A DNA stretch of 64,000 bases, taken from the NCBI GenBank assembly GCA_029204225.1, contig CM055111.1, positions 7,853,099-7,917,098 on the forward strand. Reading direction: 5' to 3'. The notes under the pieces are model-generated. The model saw nothing but the letters and a program-made list of their open reading frames with translations, had not been told where the DNA came from and searched no databases. Positions 11,601-23,159 of the stretch are shown here, in pieces. Position numbers and translations under genes: made by a program. The DNA comes from Diphasiastrum complanatum (Eukaryota > Streptophyta > Lycopodiopsida > Lycopodiales > Lycopodiaceae). How positions within the stretch are numbered: position 1 is the first letter of the stretch; each line of letters begins with the position of its first letter.

Positions 11601-12444
11601 CTAGCAAGCATAATGACTATCTAAAACAATAATGTAAGCATGCTAAATACTGAAAAATCACGAACTAATGGAAATACTGATGGAGAGGACATAACTCGTC
11701 ACAACTGATACCCCAAAAGTATCATAACTGTGTAAAGCAAGTACTAAGAAAATACTACAACAAAACAAAAAATGAGAATAGTCATAGCTAGCCGAATCAT
11801 GAAGTAGAGGGAACATCTGCAATGACATCTGTAGCCTCTTTAGATATCCAGCCTACTATGAGATTCGGGGGAGATACTACTGCTTGTTCAGGGAGCACCC
11901 AGTCACACTTTCTACCCTGATATCCTATGAGGACCCTAGATGTGTCGCACTAATGACTTGGGAGATGTCAGACTTGAGGAGGAGGAGACTAGATATTGAT
12001 ACACATTCCTTGACATAGTTGAGCATCAGTGAGTCCATATCCCACCGGAGACAGAGAGCCGAGGTACCTATAGGCTCTGATTCAAATGGAGAGGTCGAGA
12101 TTCCAGATTCCTTCATACATCGGCAGCAGAGACAGTGTCGACGGACAGAGAGACAGCCAGCTACTAGGCCACAGCCCAGAGCGCCATGCCAGCAGAGATG
12201 ACACCAACAGCCTACCCAGCGGCAGAGATCCATGGCACATTTAGTGAAACCTTCACATCAGGCCATCCACCATTTCTTCCATGCTGATGGGCATCATGAT
12301 ATACTTTTCCAGGCTGTTGGACTTTATGCATTGTACTTGCAGTTATTGTTTTTGTAGATGATTGAGCTTTAAGCTCCTATGTGCACACTTAACATGTACC
12401 TTTTCTTAGCCCTATGTACCTTAGGGTATTCAAGGACATTAATC

Positions 12445-12447
<3 letters not shown>
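11601..12447. other. No gene resolved; weak open frame at 11,840-12,200
   Basis: A plus-strand reading across 11,850-12,200 gives a somewhat protein-like but stop-interrupted peptide rich in Arg and Gln. No domain is recognised. It may be part of an ORF1-like or gag relic. Confidence 0.25.

Positions 12448-12475
<28 letters not shown>
12448..12475. repeat. (TC)n microsatellite
   Basis: About 14 TC units without interruption. Confidence 0.95.
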
Positions 12476-12479
<4 letters not shown>

Positions 12480-13205
12480 AAAATATGTTCGTCTCTACTC
12501 CTTTTATTCTCTTCCTTTGTTGTGGTTTTATGACACATTGAGGACATGTGTCAACATGCATGGTGTAGGCCCTTCTCCCTATGACACATGTTGTGCTAGT
12601 GTCTCTAATGCAAGTGGTGACACGTTTCTTTGTGCATGTGCAAGGGGTGAAAGACCAGTTATTCTCTTTGATGGGGCTTAGGCTTTGTCCCAACCTTCTG
12701 TACTTGCAAGTGTAGGTCCGTACAGCCCTTTGTTTGGGACAATTTTGATAAATAATGTCTTAGATATGAGGAAGGCCGAAATTGCTCTTATTAGCACTAT
12801 TCCTTCAAAGTGAAGTAAACTACCTTTCAAAATTGCTTTCATTAGTTGGGTCCCTTCATGTCCTTAACTTTTTTAATGAAGTTGAAGTGGCTTTCAAATT
12901 TCTTCAAGGAAGCTTCACAAGTCCTTTTACAGCGGTACTTTTTTTTGAAGTGAATGGATATTTCAAAGGTTAATACTTCATAAAAAAAATGAAGTAATTC
13001 CCATTAAGAGGAAAGGTCATGCCTCTTGAGGTCATGCTCCATCACTCTATTTTGAAAAATGGATTTTCAAAGCTTTTCAAGCTTTTGGCAATGGTAGAAA
13101 CCTTAGGTCCTTCTTGGAGAAAAATTGCTCCACCTACCCAAGCTTATGTTGATGCACAAGCTTCAAACCAAGCTTTTATTGTACATGACCCCCCCTTCTT
13201 GTAGT
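12476..13205. other. Retroelement-like flank without coding sequence
   Basis: No supported gene. The block TTTTTAATGAAGTTGAAG near 12,870 recurs near 44,190, which suggests a shared repeat family. The stretch leads into a copia-type primer-site sequence. Confidence 0.3.
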
Positions 13206-13215
13206 TCTGATACCA
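13206..13215 (-). other. Degenerate copia primer-binding site
   Basis: TCTGATACCA is the complement of the first ten bases of TGGTATCAGAGC, the plant copia primer site for initiator Met tRNA. TGT follows immediately, as at the other copia LTRs in this window. An LTR on the minus strand would start at 13,216, but no second end was found. Confidence 0.45.
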
Positions 13216-14304
13216 TGTAAAATTCTAGGATCATAAGTTGTGTCAACAATCAATCGATGATAGATGCATAGTGAGCAATCACCATAAACATTGCACAAGA
13301 GCTCTCATAAGCTAGAAGACACATATTGAAATTCCTGGGGCAACTCCAGCATTGTGTGTTATGGGATAGGTGTCTTGAGACTTTGGCCTCAATGCACCCG
13401 GTCCACTTATGGCATGCTGGTATTAGCTATACTAACTAAGTAGCTTGAAGAATACCATAAAAGGTTTGAGTAACCTTAATTTAATAACTCTAGAATCTCA
13501 ACAGATTGGTCCATAATCGAGATGATTAGGGAGTTGATTTTTTCTTAAAGTAAGGTTCAATGTTTGACTGAAACGTGTTTCATCAATGAAACTTTGTTTC
13601 GAAAAGTCCATTTCAAACGAATCATTCGAAACGGATTTTAAAATTAGAGCAAAAAAAACCGCGTTTTATTCAGTGAAATTCCGTTTCGAAAAGTCCGTTG
13701 CAAACCTTTGCATTTTGTGATATATCTAGCGTCTCATTGAGTCCTTAGTCATCTAAATGTGTTGATTACCAATTGTTATATTGTCATTGCATAGAGCTAT
13801 AATCACTATGTAGACACTTAAACAAGACTAGGTTTTCGTTTAACAAAAGGCTAGGAATAAAGCAAGCAAAACACAAAAACCCTATCTGGGTGAGGAACTG
13901 GTGTGCCTCTTGGTACCAATTAATCATTTCAGAAGTATCAAGGCTGCCCATAGTGATGTCAATTTTCTCAGATTGTGGATCTTCAGAATTGGAAGAGGAA
14001 TGGGCCGACATTGTCTATATCTGCTGATGGTATACTGAGTGTGAGACTGTATGAGGATATTGAGGTTATGTTCGGTCGAGAACAAAGCCAATTCTTTCCC
14101 ATTTCAAATGCGTTGTGAGAAGGCTTCTCGAAAAGGTCCACACAAGACATTGGCTAAGGTTTTTCTTTCAAAAGCTCATTGATGGGAATGTTGTGATAGT
14201 AGCACCATTGATTATGCCATTGAACAATGAATTAAAATGGGTGGTTGTTAAGAAAGGTCGGTCTGACCAATTTTAAAGATTGTGATCCGAATAAACTAAA
14301 TTTT
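13216..14304. other. Possible LTR remnant; GAAAC-rich direct repeats at 13,555-13,705
   Basis: No gene. Within 13,555-13,705 the words TTTCGAAAAGTCC and GAAAC/GTTTC recur, giving two imperfect direct repeats about 95 bp apart and small palindromes. No open frame crosses them. Confidence 0.35.
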
Positions 14305-14475
14305 CTTAGTATAGATCCAAGTAGTTACGCGATTGGGGCATTCTTCAAAATGGTAGGCCTATTGCCTTGAAAGCAAGAACTGAGTAATGCTTAAGTTAGG
14401 CACACTACTTATGAGAAGGAACTTTTTGTTGTGATCGACGATCTTAAGACTTGGAGGCATTATTGGAAAAAGGAA
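14305..14475 (+). pseudogene. Ty3/gypsy RNase H fragment
   Basis: One frame with two stops reads PSSYAIGAFFKMVG, then KQELSNA, then RHTTYEKELFVVIDDLKTW and RHYW. This matches the gypsy RNase H pattern (D-A-S-.-Y-A-I-G-A, S-R-K-L, Y-.-T-.-E-K-E-L, W-R-H-Y). In live elements it removes RNA from the RNA:DNA hybrid. It has the same orientation as the integrase relic at 16 kb and is probably part of the same dead element, with about 1.5 kb of unrelated sequence between. Confidence 0.75.
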
Positions 14476-15698
14476 AGAAGGCCGACACAACAAAAACTGC
14501 ATTCAATAGATGCAAATGTCGGGCTCTTCGGAATGATCCTTCTTCAATGGATGACTACGCCTATGAAATTCGAACCATACTATTGCAACAAGAGTAAGTT
14601 TTGAATCTACTTGATTCTAATTTTGAAATCATTATAATCTATGAGATTGATTACGTAGACAAACATAAACAATGTAGAATATTGATCTGCGTAAGTGTTT
14701 GATGCTCAAACAAAACTATAAGAGAACGAAATGAGATAACAATTTATCAAAAAAGCATACATTCATTCTGACATAATACTGAACGCAATAAAACAGTAGG
14801 ATTGTATTCAATAAGTAGCATGTACACATCAGATGAATTATGAGCACAAGACAATAGCGGATGGAACCGTGTACTCGTAAACAATCCTAATATTGATCGT
14901 CTCTATCTTAACACTTTCAGTAATAAGCAGTGAAATGCTGCTAACAATACTCATTGGCTTGATTGATTTCAAGTGAGAAATGATCAGCTATCTATACTAG
15001 TTAGGAATGCCGCATGGGCTTATCCAAATGACAGTTTACGGCAGTTGTTTAGCCAGGTCACATTGGCACTTAGCCACATTGCGCTGTCACTTATCCAATT
15101 AGGTTTCACAGCAGTTACTTGCTAATGATGGTTAGAGCAAGTCGTTAGCTTTAAAACAAATGGTAACATGTTTTGTTAACATTCGACAAATATTTGATGA
15201 GCCTTCAATGGTTGTTGTCGAACCTTGTCGTTGTTGTTATTGATATTGTTGTTGAGTCGTAAGTAGTCGTAAGACGTAAGCCCGTGAGCAAACGTAAAAT
15301 GCCCATAAAATGTAGTGAGCTCACAAGCAAACGTAAGTGGCCACAAGTAGACGTAAAAGTTCATGACCTCGTAAGAGCCGTAAGAGTACGTGAACCTGCT
15401 TTGCGATTCCCACATATTTCTGCAAATTGTGCAATAACTCGAGTAAATCTGCAGCAACTGGATAAATGAATGGGTGTAGATTAGAAATCGGATTAGAGTG
15501 ATAAAGAAAATACTCCAATAGGCATTACCTCTATGGTAAGAGGTTCATGGTGTGTATTGACCACTAGCTGCTTACGTAGTCTTGTAACCAGCTTCATTTG
15601 AGGGTTGGAAGCCTCAGTGAGCCAAACTCATGCAAGTGTTTGACAATGAGATCTATCATATCAAAGAAGCTATTTCTTGGGTACTTGATACCCGTAGT
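14476..15698. other. LTR-like insertion without coding sequence
   Basis: No gene. The stretch 15,235-15,400 is dense in CGTAAG and CGTAA words, a feature also seen inside the copia LTR at 49,620-49,790. It probably represents a solo or broken LTR that separates the RNase H and integrase relics. Confidence 0.35.
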
Positions 15699-15922
15699 AG
15701 TATTGGTGAAGTGAATTCACTTCCCTTCATTAAGATTTCTACCTATCCCTCAAAAGGACTCCATAATTTGATCCACTTTCTAGTGGGGCTTGGGTGATTA
15801 GATTCACTTTAGTATTGGTGAAGTGAATTCACTTCCCTTCATTAAGATTTCTACCTATCCCTCAAAAGGACTCCATAATTTGATCCACTTTCTAGTGGGG
15901 CTCGGGTGATTAGATTCACTTG
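15699..15922. repeat. 112-bp tandem repeat, two nearly identical copies
   Basis: Copy 1 (15,699-15,810) and copy 2 (15,811-15,922) start AGTATTGGTGAAGTGAATTC and differ at only one or two positions. A third copy starts (GAGTATTGGTA) and stops. Each unit holds the palindrome GTGAATTCAC. Confidence 0.95.
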
Positions 15923-15984
15923 AGTATTGGTACTAAGTATAGGGTGCTCAATCTTTTAGGAGGGAAGGAGGAATAGAAAATCAA

Positions 15985-17030
15985 TACTACTTCCAAAATG
16001 AATCACTATTCAAGGCTAGTAAGGTCTGTGTGCCAAAGGATGAAAATATTAGACTTCAAATCTTACATGAGTGTGTCATGACCTGCCAAGTGCAAGCACC
16101 ATATAAGACCTTGGATTTGATATGGAGGTACTTCAATTGGCCAAAGAAGAAACCCTTTGTGGAGTCATATGTACTCAGCTAGAAACATTTCTAGCTTAGT
16201 AAAGTTAAATGCCCACGAGTAGGTGGCTTGTTGCATCCATTGGAGATTCCCAACAAGAAATGGAAAACTATCTTTGCAAAAAGGCAATGATGCAATTTGG
16301 GTAGTTGTGGATCACCTTACAAAATTGGCTACCTTTATCCTGGCGAAGATGATAGCAAAAGCTTTAGATCTTGCTCAAATATTTGTTGAGAGGCTATTTA
16401 GGCTCAATGGATTGCCGTTAGATGTGGTGATGATAGAGATGGTCATTTCACATGACACTTCCAATTGGCCTCATTCCAAAAGTTAGAGACCTCTTTGAGC
16501 TTTAGTTCTTTCGATTATCCATAATCCAATGGTCAAACAGAAAGGACCAATTAGCTAATGGAGGAACTGCTTCGAGCAAATGTATTTAGTAGACAATCTC
16601 AGTGGGTGAAATACCTTCTGTCGATTGAGTTTCTTACAATAGCTATAAGCATTCTACCACACTGAGGTCAAACTTCAGAAGGTAGCTGGTTTCTTGAATG
16701 ATATGCAAAATATGTTGCAACCAGCACGTGAGGAGTGCTCAGGACTAAGAAAGACATTACGTGAATCCAAAGAGGGCGCCTCATGAGTTGATTTTAGGAG
16801 GGTGACTAGGTGTATCTTTAGATGCCAAAGGACTCAAAGATATTGTGGACTGGATCTGGAAAGAAAGTATTTGCAACCTTCAAAATAGTGAAGCGAATCG
16901 GTTCTATAACTTTTTAGTTAGAATCTCCTGAAGTTAGAGTGCATCTAGTCTCTCATGTACATAGGCTTAAGCGAAGTTAACATGAAGGGGATGATCTACT
17001 TTCAGGGATGAATTGGGCTAGGTAGAGGAC
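15985..17030 (+). pseudogene. Ty3/gypsy integrase relic
   Basis: Readable with frameshifts. The zinc-binding part has VCVPKDENIRLQILHECV and later WPKKKPFVESYV near 16,010-16,170. The core begins at about 16,290 in the frame IWVVVDHLTKLATFIL (first catalytic Asp). It continues ALDLAQIFVERLFRLNGLPLD and breaks before the second Asp. After 16,480 only scraps are legible. The target-like region upstream contains the tandem repeat. In an active element this domain would insert cDNA. It is clearly dead. Confidence 0.75.
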
Positions 17031-17525
17031 ATTTTATCCACAAGTGTACAGGTGCATGTATAATGCAATAACAATTAGCTGTAAGTATGATGAAGCTGAC
17101 GAAGTAGACCGGCTGAGATTGCAGAAGAATGATTAGATTCCATAACACTAGAGTTATCTCCATTTAACCCATGCAATCCACTAGCTTCATCTAGGTTCCC
17201 TTATCATAAGGTTAGAGGCTCGTTAACCACAGTTGATTAAGCATGTTGACATATTTCCGTCCTGAAAGACATTTATGTTCTCAAACATAGAAATCATGGA
17301 AATTCCTCTTTAAGCTTTCAACCAACTCCCAAGAATCATCATCTTCTAATTTAGTTTTTCACCAAACCAAGTACATATATACCAAACAATTTCTCAATCA
17401 TTTATCTCTCCTATCAGGTACTCTCTAATGTCCAAACCAATAGTGTTTTATATTAAGGTTTGTCATATGGGGCTATCCATAGGTTAGATCCTGGGGGCTG
17501 ATATTAAAAGCAAAATGTAGGTGAA
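17031..17525. other. No feature seen
   Basis: No supported gene or repeat. Confidence 0.3.
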
Positions 17526-17645
17526 CGGAAAAGTAGGAGGGTAGAAAAGTAAAAGAATGAAAATGTAGGAGGGCAAAAAGGTAAGAGAGAAAATTTAGGA
17601 GGGCAAAAATGTAGGAGGCCAAATAAGTAGGAGGTCCAGAAAGTA
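17526..17645. repeat. Purine-rich short tandem repeat
   Basis: Imperfect units built on GTAGGAGGGCAAAAA and AGGAGG recur about six times. A minus-strand hydrophobic open frame here is a by-product of this composition. Confidence 0.7.
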
Positions 17646-17739
17646 ATACTATAAATGAAATGCAAATACCAATCTCCCACAAAGAATGATTATTGAAATC
17701 ACTTATAATTAGTGTCCAAAGCCCCACAAGCAATGAAGA

Positions 17740-18000
17740 GTTCTCTCACAAAGAATTCAAACAATCTCAATATCAAAAGGTACTAAAATGATGAAATGAG
17801 CACCTTGTAGCAATACCTAAAATGTGACCTACTATACAAGTCTCTAGAAACCAATAAAGCAGGGAAAATAGTGGGCCCAATTTCTAGGGCCCCCACTAGT
17901 ACATTAACAAATCAAGAAAGGGTGCTCAACCAAAATGAGCCAAAAAAATTAGCATTGGTCTAAAAATTTAGTAAATTCAGCGCTAGTCCCTAAGTAAAGG
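17740..18000 (+). repeat. Interspersed repeat, copy C
   Basis: It carries GAAAATAGTGGGCC followed by GGGCCCCCACT, corresponding to AATAGTGCGCC...GGCCCCCACT in copies A and B. More diverged. It lies immediately upstream of the first visible exon of the WD40 gene, probably within its intron. Confidence 0.4.
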
Positions 18001-18097
18001 TAGCACTAGAAAGTAAACGTAACATTGTATGGATTAAATGTCCATAGCACAAATTTAATGTGATATACTTCTTACATAGATTATGGTTTTGTTCTAG

Positions 18098-21000
18098 ATG
18101 ATGGACGAAATCAAATTGTGAGCGGTGGAAAGGATGGCTTGCTTATAGTATGGTCAGCTGATGGAAAGGTATTTGCATTGATGCTAGTTTGGTTACTCAA
18201 GAAGGCTTGTAAGGTCACTACCATTTGTTCTTTCTATCCTACGTATTATTTTGTGAATGTGCTCATAAATGGATTTTTTAGATGCCCTTTAGCAAACATC
18301 TCTTGGGTATCTACTATAAATAAAGGCTACAAAATAGATGATGGCCTTTCACATAGACCACTATGAAAATAATCTTCATTGAATGCTGAATGTCTCCAAG
18401 AGAAACCAATTTTTTTGTAACATCACAACCAAATTGTCATGTTGTCACAATCTTAAGGTCATTCAAAGGTGAGCAAATGTGCCTTTCGGTTTATTTGGGG
18501 TTGATAGTCAGTTCTAGGTGGCATTTATATATGTGTATTGTCTTAATGTTGACAAATATCTCTTGAACTATGTATATCTTATCACAAGATCTTGGATTAC
18601 TCTCACTATGTTTTCATGTACTTATGAACTAGCCTAAGTGTTTTGAGTTGTAAGCGTATTGGCTAAAATCTATGCACTTTTTACTCCAAAGATTTTCATT
18701 AGTGCTTTCTTTTAACGAATGCTTCTTTTTTATGCCTATTGTGTGCTTGTGTAGGTGATTGAGAGATTAACCATGGCTCGACACTACGCTTGCTCCATGG
18801 ACATCAATTGTTATCATCAAGCTTTGCTTGTTTGTGGAGTGACAAAGGTAGTTTTTTTGTATTTGAAACCATTAATAGATATCAATTAGGTAGGGAAAGT
18901 GTGGATGGCTTCCATTTTACAGTTGTTAATTCCCTTGCTTCAAGGTGGATCCCGTTAGTCATGAAGGAATCATTCAAAAACTTCAACAAGGGCCTCTTCA
19001 ATCCTTCGCATGTAATGAACATGTCTTAGGTAAAAATAAGTATCGATGATCAGTAGAGTTTGTAAGTATCTCTTGATGGACTCTTTTTATGGTGTAAAGA
19101 TGCAATAGTTTAAGAACTGAACTAATAGTGTCGAAACTTTAAACAATCAACTTCGAGGCTTGGAGTAACTATTCTATTGTTATCTTGCAGTTCAACAAGC
19201 GTAAAATAATCTGGAAGGTAGCGTGTCCCCCTTCTTAGCCATCATGGACCACTTAGTGATAGTGCATCGCCTTTTAGCAATCATGAAGAAAAATCACCTT
19301 TTTACTATCCCACTTGTTTTCAGCCTATGGCATCCTCCAATTTGTTCTTGATCATTTTACTATTTTGCACCCTTTTTCTCTCGTCCACATGTCTTCCCTT
19401 TTTCCTCAAGTAATTGCGAACCTCTACATCCTAAATAAATCTTATCCTCAATGATATCCTTCTTCCTGAACTTGCATTTCATCTTGATGCTCTTCTTATG
19501 CATCTTCTTACCTATGCTGCCAATTTACATCCTTACTTCCCCAATGTATAGGTTCCTCTGATGACTATTCCTGCTGAGAGGATCTTAATGGTTTGTTGTA
19601 CCTTTTGGTTACGGACTACTCCATGTCACCTCCAAAAAGCTCCTCTCTAAAGTCCATTGTGATAATGGCTAGCTCATGTGATTATCGTCGCTTGCCTAAT
19701 CTGGTGTGAACATCCAGCGATGAATGACATCTTGCAAGATGTGAATCTAACGTCAATGTGTCTTGATGTCTATGACATATTTTCTGATTTGATGACGTGA
19801 ATAGTGATTCCATAGCACATATTGTGTCCTCTATGACTTTGTTGGATGTCCAAGAGTTTATGGGTGAACTCAATGGATTCAGTTAACCACTCGTGACTCA
19901 TGCAATCATGTCTTGGTTTGTGCCACAGTTCCCGTCCATATGAAACATATTTCTTTATTCGATTAAAAACTTGTAGACAAATTTTAAAACTACCAATCAA
20001 ATAGAAACTTTCTATGTTTGCAGGACACGATCATGCTGTACAGAAATTATTATGGTGTTTCCTTTTTTCTTTATCTTTAAAGAGAAACATTCCTTTATGT
20101 ACAGAGAATGTTTTCTTATGTATGTACGGAACGAAACATACTCCAAAGTAAGATTCTTAGAACAGGATTCTATGCTCTGTACAAAAGGAGCACAAATTTG
20201 TGCCTTTGCTTGATAGCTCCCTCAAGGGGTACAGAATATGGTTTTTGCTTGAATTTTAAGCTTCTGAAGTTCTTTACTGAATGTTTTTGAAAATTTTCAT
20301 TGTTTTATTTACTTCTTAGCATTGTGTCCTGTTCATCATATCAATCTTTGACTTCCTTTCATCCTTAATACCACTTTGCAGGAAGAGCACACAGCTCAGG
20401 TCAGTGGGAACTGGATTTCTTCCCCACCTTGCATTTTCCAGTATGGACCCGTAGGCCGCAGTTGGAAGGAACACGCAGTTCTTTCAAAAGATTCCTCTAA
20501 GCTAGTCTCCTGCATAAAGGTTTCATACTATTATTTGTTTTGATTTTCAGATGACTCTTTGAAATTCTGGGCGTCATCATTTCTACAATGGAAGTCCTTA
20601 AAATGGTACCCTTTTTGAGGGTTGCATCGGGGAGCATTGAGTAGATGACCTTAAGGGTTTGGGATTTAGGATTTGATTTTGAGGTCCTTCTGCAGTTGCC
20701 AGGAAGGTCATAAGGTTTCAGATGATGCACTTGGTTAAACTTTTGATCTTTCCAGGAAATACCCATTTTGCTTTTCAGGCTTTGGGAGGAGCTGAGCACT
20801 CTTTTGTCACAGGGGAAACCGTCCACTCAACAATTGAAAGGTGAAGTTATTCCTTGAAAGCTTCTACTATGCGACAAAAATTTGGGCAGACTTAGCCTGG
20901 TGTCAAGGACACTAAATTGGCATAATTGATGTTGATTTGTGAAAGCATAGTGGCGTTCACAAGTTGGGTGAAAGGGTCTGCTATTATGATATGCATTCAG

Positions 21001-22377
21001 CATCAACTTTTGCTGCTCTGCAGCCCGTAAGGCAATATGCCGAGCATGAGGTGCGCTCCTTGATATATGATGTCAATGCTTTTGTGTTGTCATTGTGAGA
21101 TACAACTAAGCAGTAAGCAGTAAATCTCTAAAGCTCACAGACTGATGTCATTATCTCTAGTCTATTGGCATCCTACTAAATGGTTCAGAATAGTTATATG
21201 GAAAAAGATCATTTACATCCATTTATGTTCAAAATCTCAAAAAATAACTCATGTATTGATGCATTCTGTATTTATGGAATGAGTTTTGTTCCTTATATAG
21301 AGACTAAGGTCATCCCAATCCTTTCCTTATATTAATTGAAACGTTCGGTGTGTATGGAATGAGTTTCATTGTGTGTGTACGGATGGATGCATGGGAGCAA
21401 AAATGTTTGAATGTGTAATTCTATGGATGGGGTTTTAATCTTCAGAACTTCAGTATGATGCCCTTGGTCAGATGTAATTGAATATTTCTTGCAGGATCTT
21501 ATAACATGCATTTCCCTATTCCAGCCCAATCAAAATATCTTCATGTCGGGCTCAAGGGACTGCACAGTCCGTGTCTGGGATCGACGTGTTGATCGCAGCA
21601 TTGGTAAGGGTTTGGATCATAATCTGCAATTCACTAAGCGTATGCAATGGCCTTAATGATATCACGGTATGAAAGCTGAAAATAGGTTAGAGTGTTACTG
21701 TGACACCAAAACCGAATTTTGTTTAGGCATGTTTGGAGGTGTTGGAAAGACAGGTCAGTTGCAAGCTCATGATGGGATGATTACTTGCATTGATGCAAGT
21801 GACATGAACATGATTCTTTCTGCTGGCATGGATGCGCTTGTCCACCGATGGGACTTTCGGACTTTGGCTAATCAGGTGAATTCTCCAAGATGGGCATAGT
21901 GAATTTATGTTGGGTACTATAGTAGACATGGCCTTGGTATGTAAAGAAAAAATTAATGCATTTGGGTGAATTGGCCTCTATATTTGATTCTTGTCATAAC
22001 ACCAACTTAAAAGCATGCATAATCCATAGAAATCCACCTCACAAAAAGTCTGGTCTTTTTTGTACTCAACAGTATGACTGTCCATTACCTGAAATTTTTT
22101 GCAGGTTGGTAATACACCTATTTCAAGTCTGCACCTTGATGATAGTGCAATATTGAAGATTGCTTTGGGAGGTATGCCAGGTAAAGCAGCAGTAAGTACT
22201 TTTCATGGACTGTACTATGTGGACTTTTCAAACCCTCGCCCACTAGCCCGTTTGGCCGAGCCCTTTCTGGATGGAAGACGAGTTGGAAGATACCATGACC
22301 TAAAATGGGCAACTGGGAATAGCCTTCTTTATGCTGCTGGAGATGACATGCGAATAGATTCTTATGCACTTCGATGA
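18098..22377 (+). CDS. WD40-repeat protein gene, 3' eight exons
   Basis: Exons that join in one frame with GT-AG introns: 18,098-18,168; 18,755-18,847; 20,382-20,519; 20,779-20,840; 20,951-21,050; 21,495-21,603; 21,727-21,875; 22,105-22,377 (stop TGA). Together they give about 330 residues without a stop. WD40 blades are visible: SGGKDGLLIVWSADGK, MSGSRDCTVRVWDRR, and LSAGMDALVHRWDF preceded by LQAHDGMITCIDA, then GRYHDLKWATGNSLLYAAGD near the C-terminus. WD40 propellers are protein-binding scaffolds. The style recalls plant F-box/WD40 proteins, but no F-box is seen because the first exon enters in phase 1 and the N-terminus lies upstream, not found. The phases of all seven introns agree, which argues for an intact gene. 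Introns run from about 110 to 1,534 bp. Confidence 0.85.
18848..20381 (+). other. Long intron of the WD40 gene
   Basis: 1.5 kb between exons 2 and 3 as numbered here, with donor GTAGTT and acceptor TTTGCAG. It holds only AT-rich sequence. A minus-strand open frame at 19,770-20,000 (containing RELWHKPRHDCMSHEWLT) looks protein-like but is unassigned. It may be a retroelement scrap. Confidence 0.6.
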
Positions 22378-22591
22378 CATGATGCATTCAAGTCTATTGA
22401 CAATGTTGTTGTCTCTTAGGGCCAATTGAGGGCTTTCGAGCATTTGAGCCCACTGTAAATGTTTCTTAGGAATACGAGCCAATGTCTAGAAAGAAACTGT
22501 GTATATGACATTGTAATCTGGGCCTACCAGCTAGATGAAGCTTTTGAAAGATGCATTTTATTTTTCAAGTAGCCATTGTTTATATGGATGG

Positions 22592-22597
22592 AATAAA
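22592..22597 (+). terminator. Candidate polyadenylation signal
   Basis: AATAAA 215 bp after the stop codon of the WD40 gene, a plausible 3' UTR length for a plant transcript. Confidence 0.4.
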
Positions 22598-23159
22598 AGA
22601 TTGGAGGATGTGTAGAGATACAAAATGCAAAACTCAAAGAAAACATTAGTGACTATCTAGTAATCCAACACATTGACAGAGCACTTTCTTATCAGCGAGG
22701 AGCTTCATTTAATGAAAATGGTTTAAATTGCAGATTATTTGGCTACAAAATATCTACCTTTGAAGTGTGCCTTTCTCAATTGTTTTAAGTTCATAGTTTA
22801 GAATCTCATTCTGAAAATTTTTAGGATCCGTGTATGATGCAGTACGTATGGAACAAAACTTGTTGTGGAAACAAATGAAACATTTTAACATGATCATGAT
22901 CATCTGTTTTTTGTTTTTCTAACTTGCACCGAGTCTTCAAGTGCTAATGGGGAGACAAGTTGTATAACTTCACCAAGATGTCTAGGAAAAAAGTTCACCA
23001 GATCTGAGTGCTCATCTTATTGACAATGTTAAGGTGTGTGGAACATGTGCAAAAACAAAGGATTTGCCTTGTATAAATAGAATGTGTGTGAATGGTTGTA
23101 TAGGCAACCAGCACTACACTGCAGTGGCCACCTTCATCTAAGGGTGGTGGATTATTGAG
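22598..23159. other. Downstream flank, no gene
   Basis: AT-rich. No supported open frame. Confidence 0.3.

Noticed and set aside
17473-17733. Minus-strand hydrophobic ORF resembling a membrane protein
   Set aside because: It is the complement of a purine-rich tandem repeat (AGGAGGGCAAAAA units). The hydrophobicity is a composition effect.
18766-18847. Alternative frame for the second WD40 exon (LLHGHQLLSSSFACLWSDK)
   Set aside because: It looks like a WD blade but leads to a premature stop in the next exon. The frame starting at 18,755 matches entry and exit phases and stays open through all later exons.
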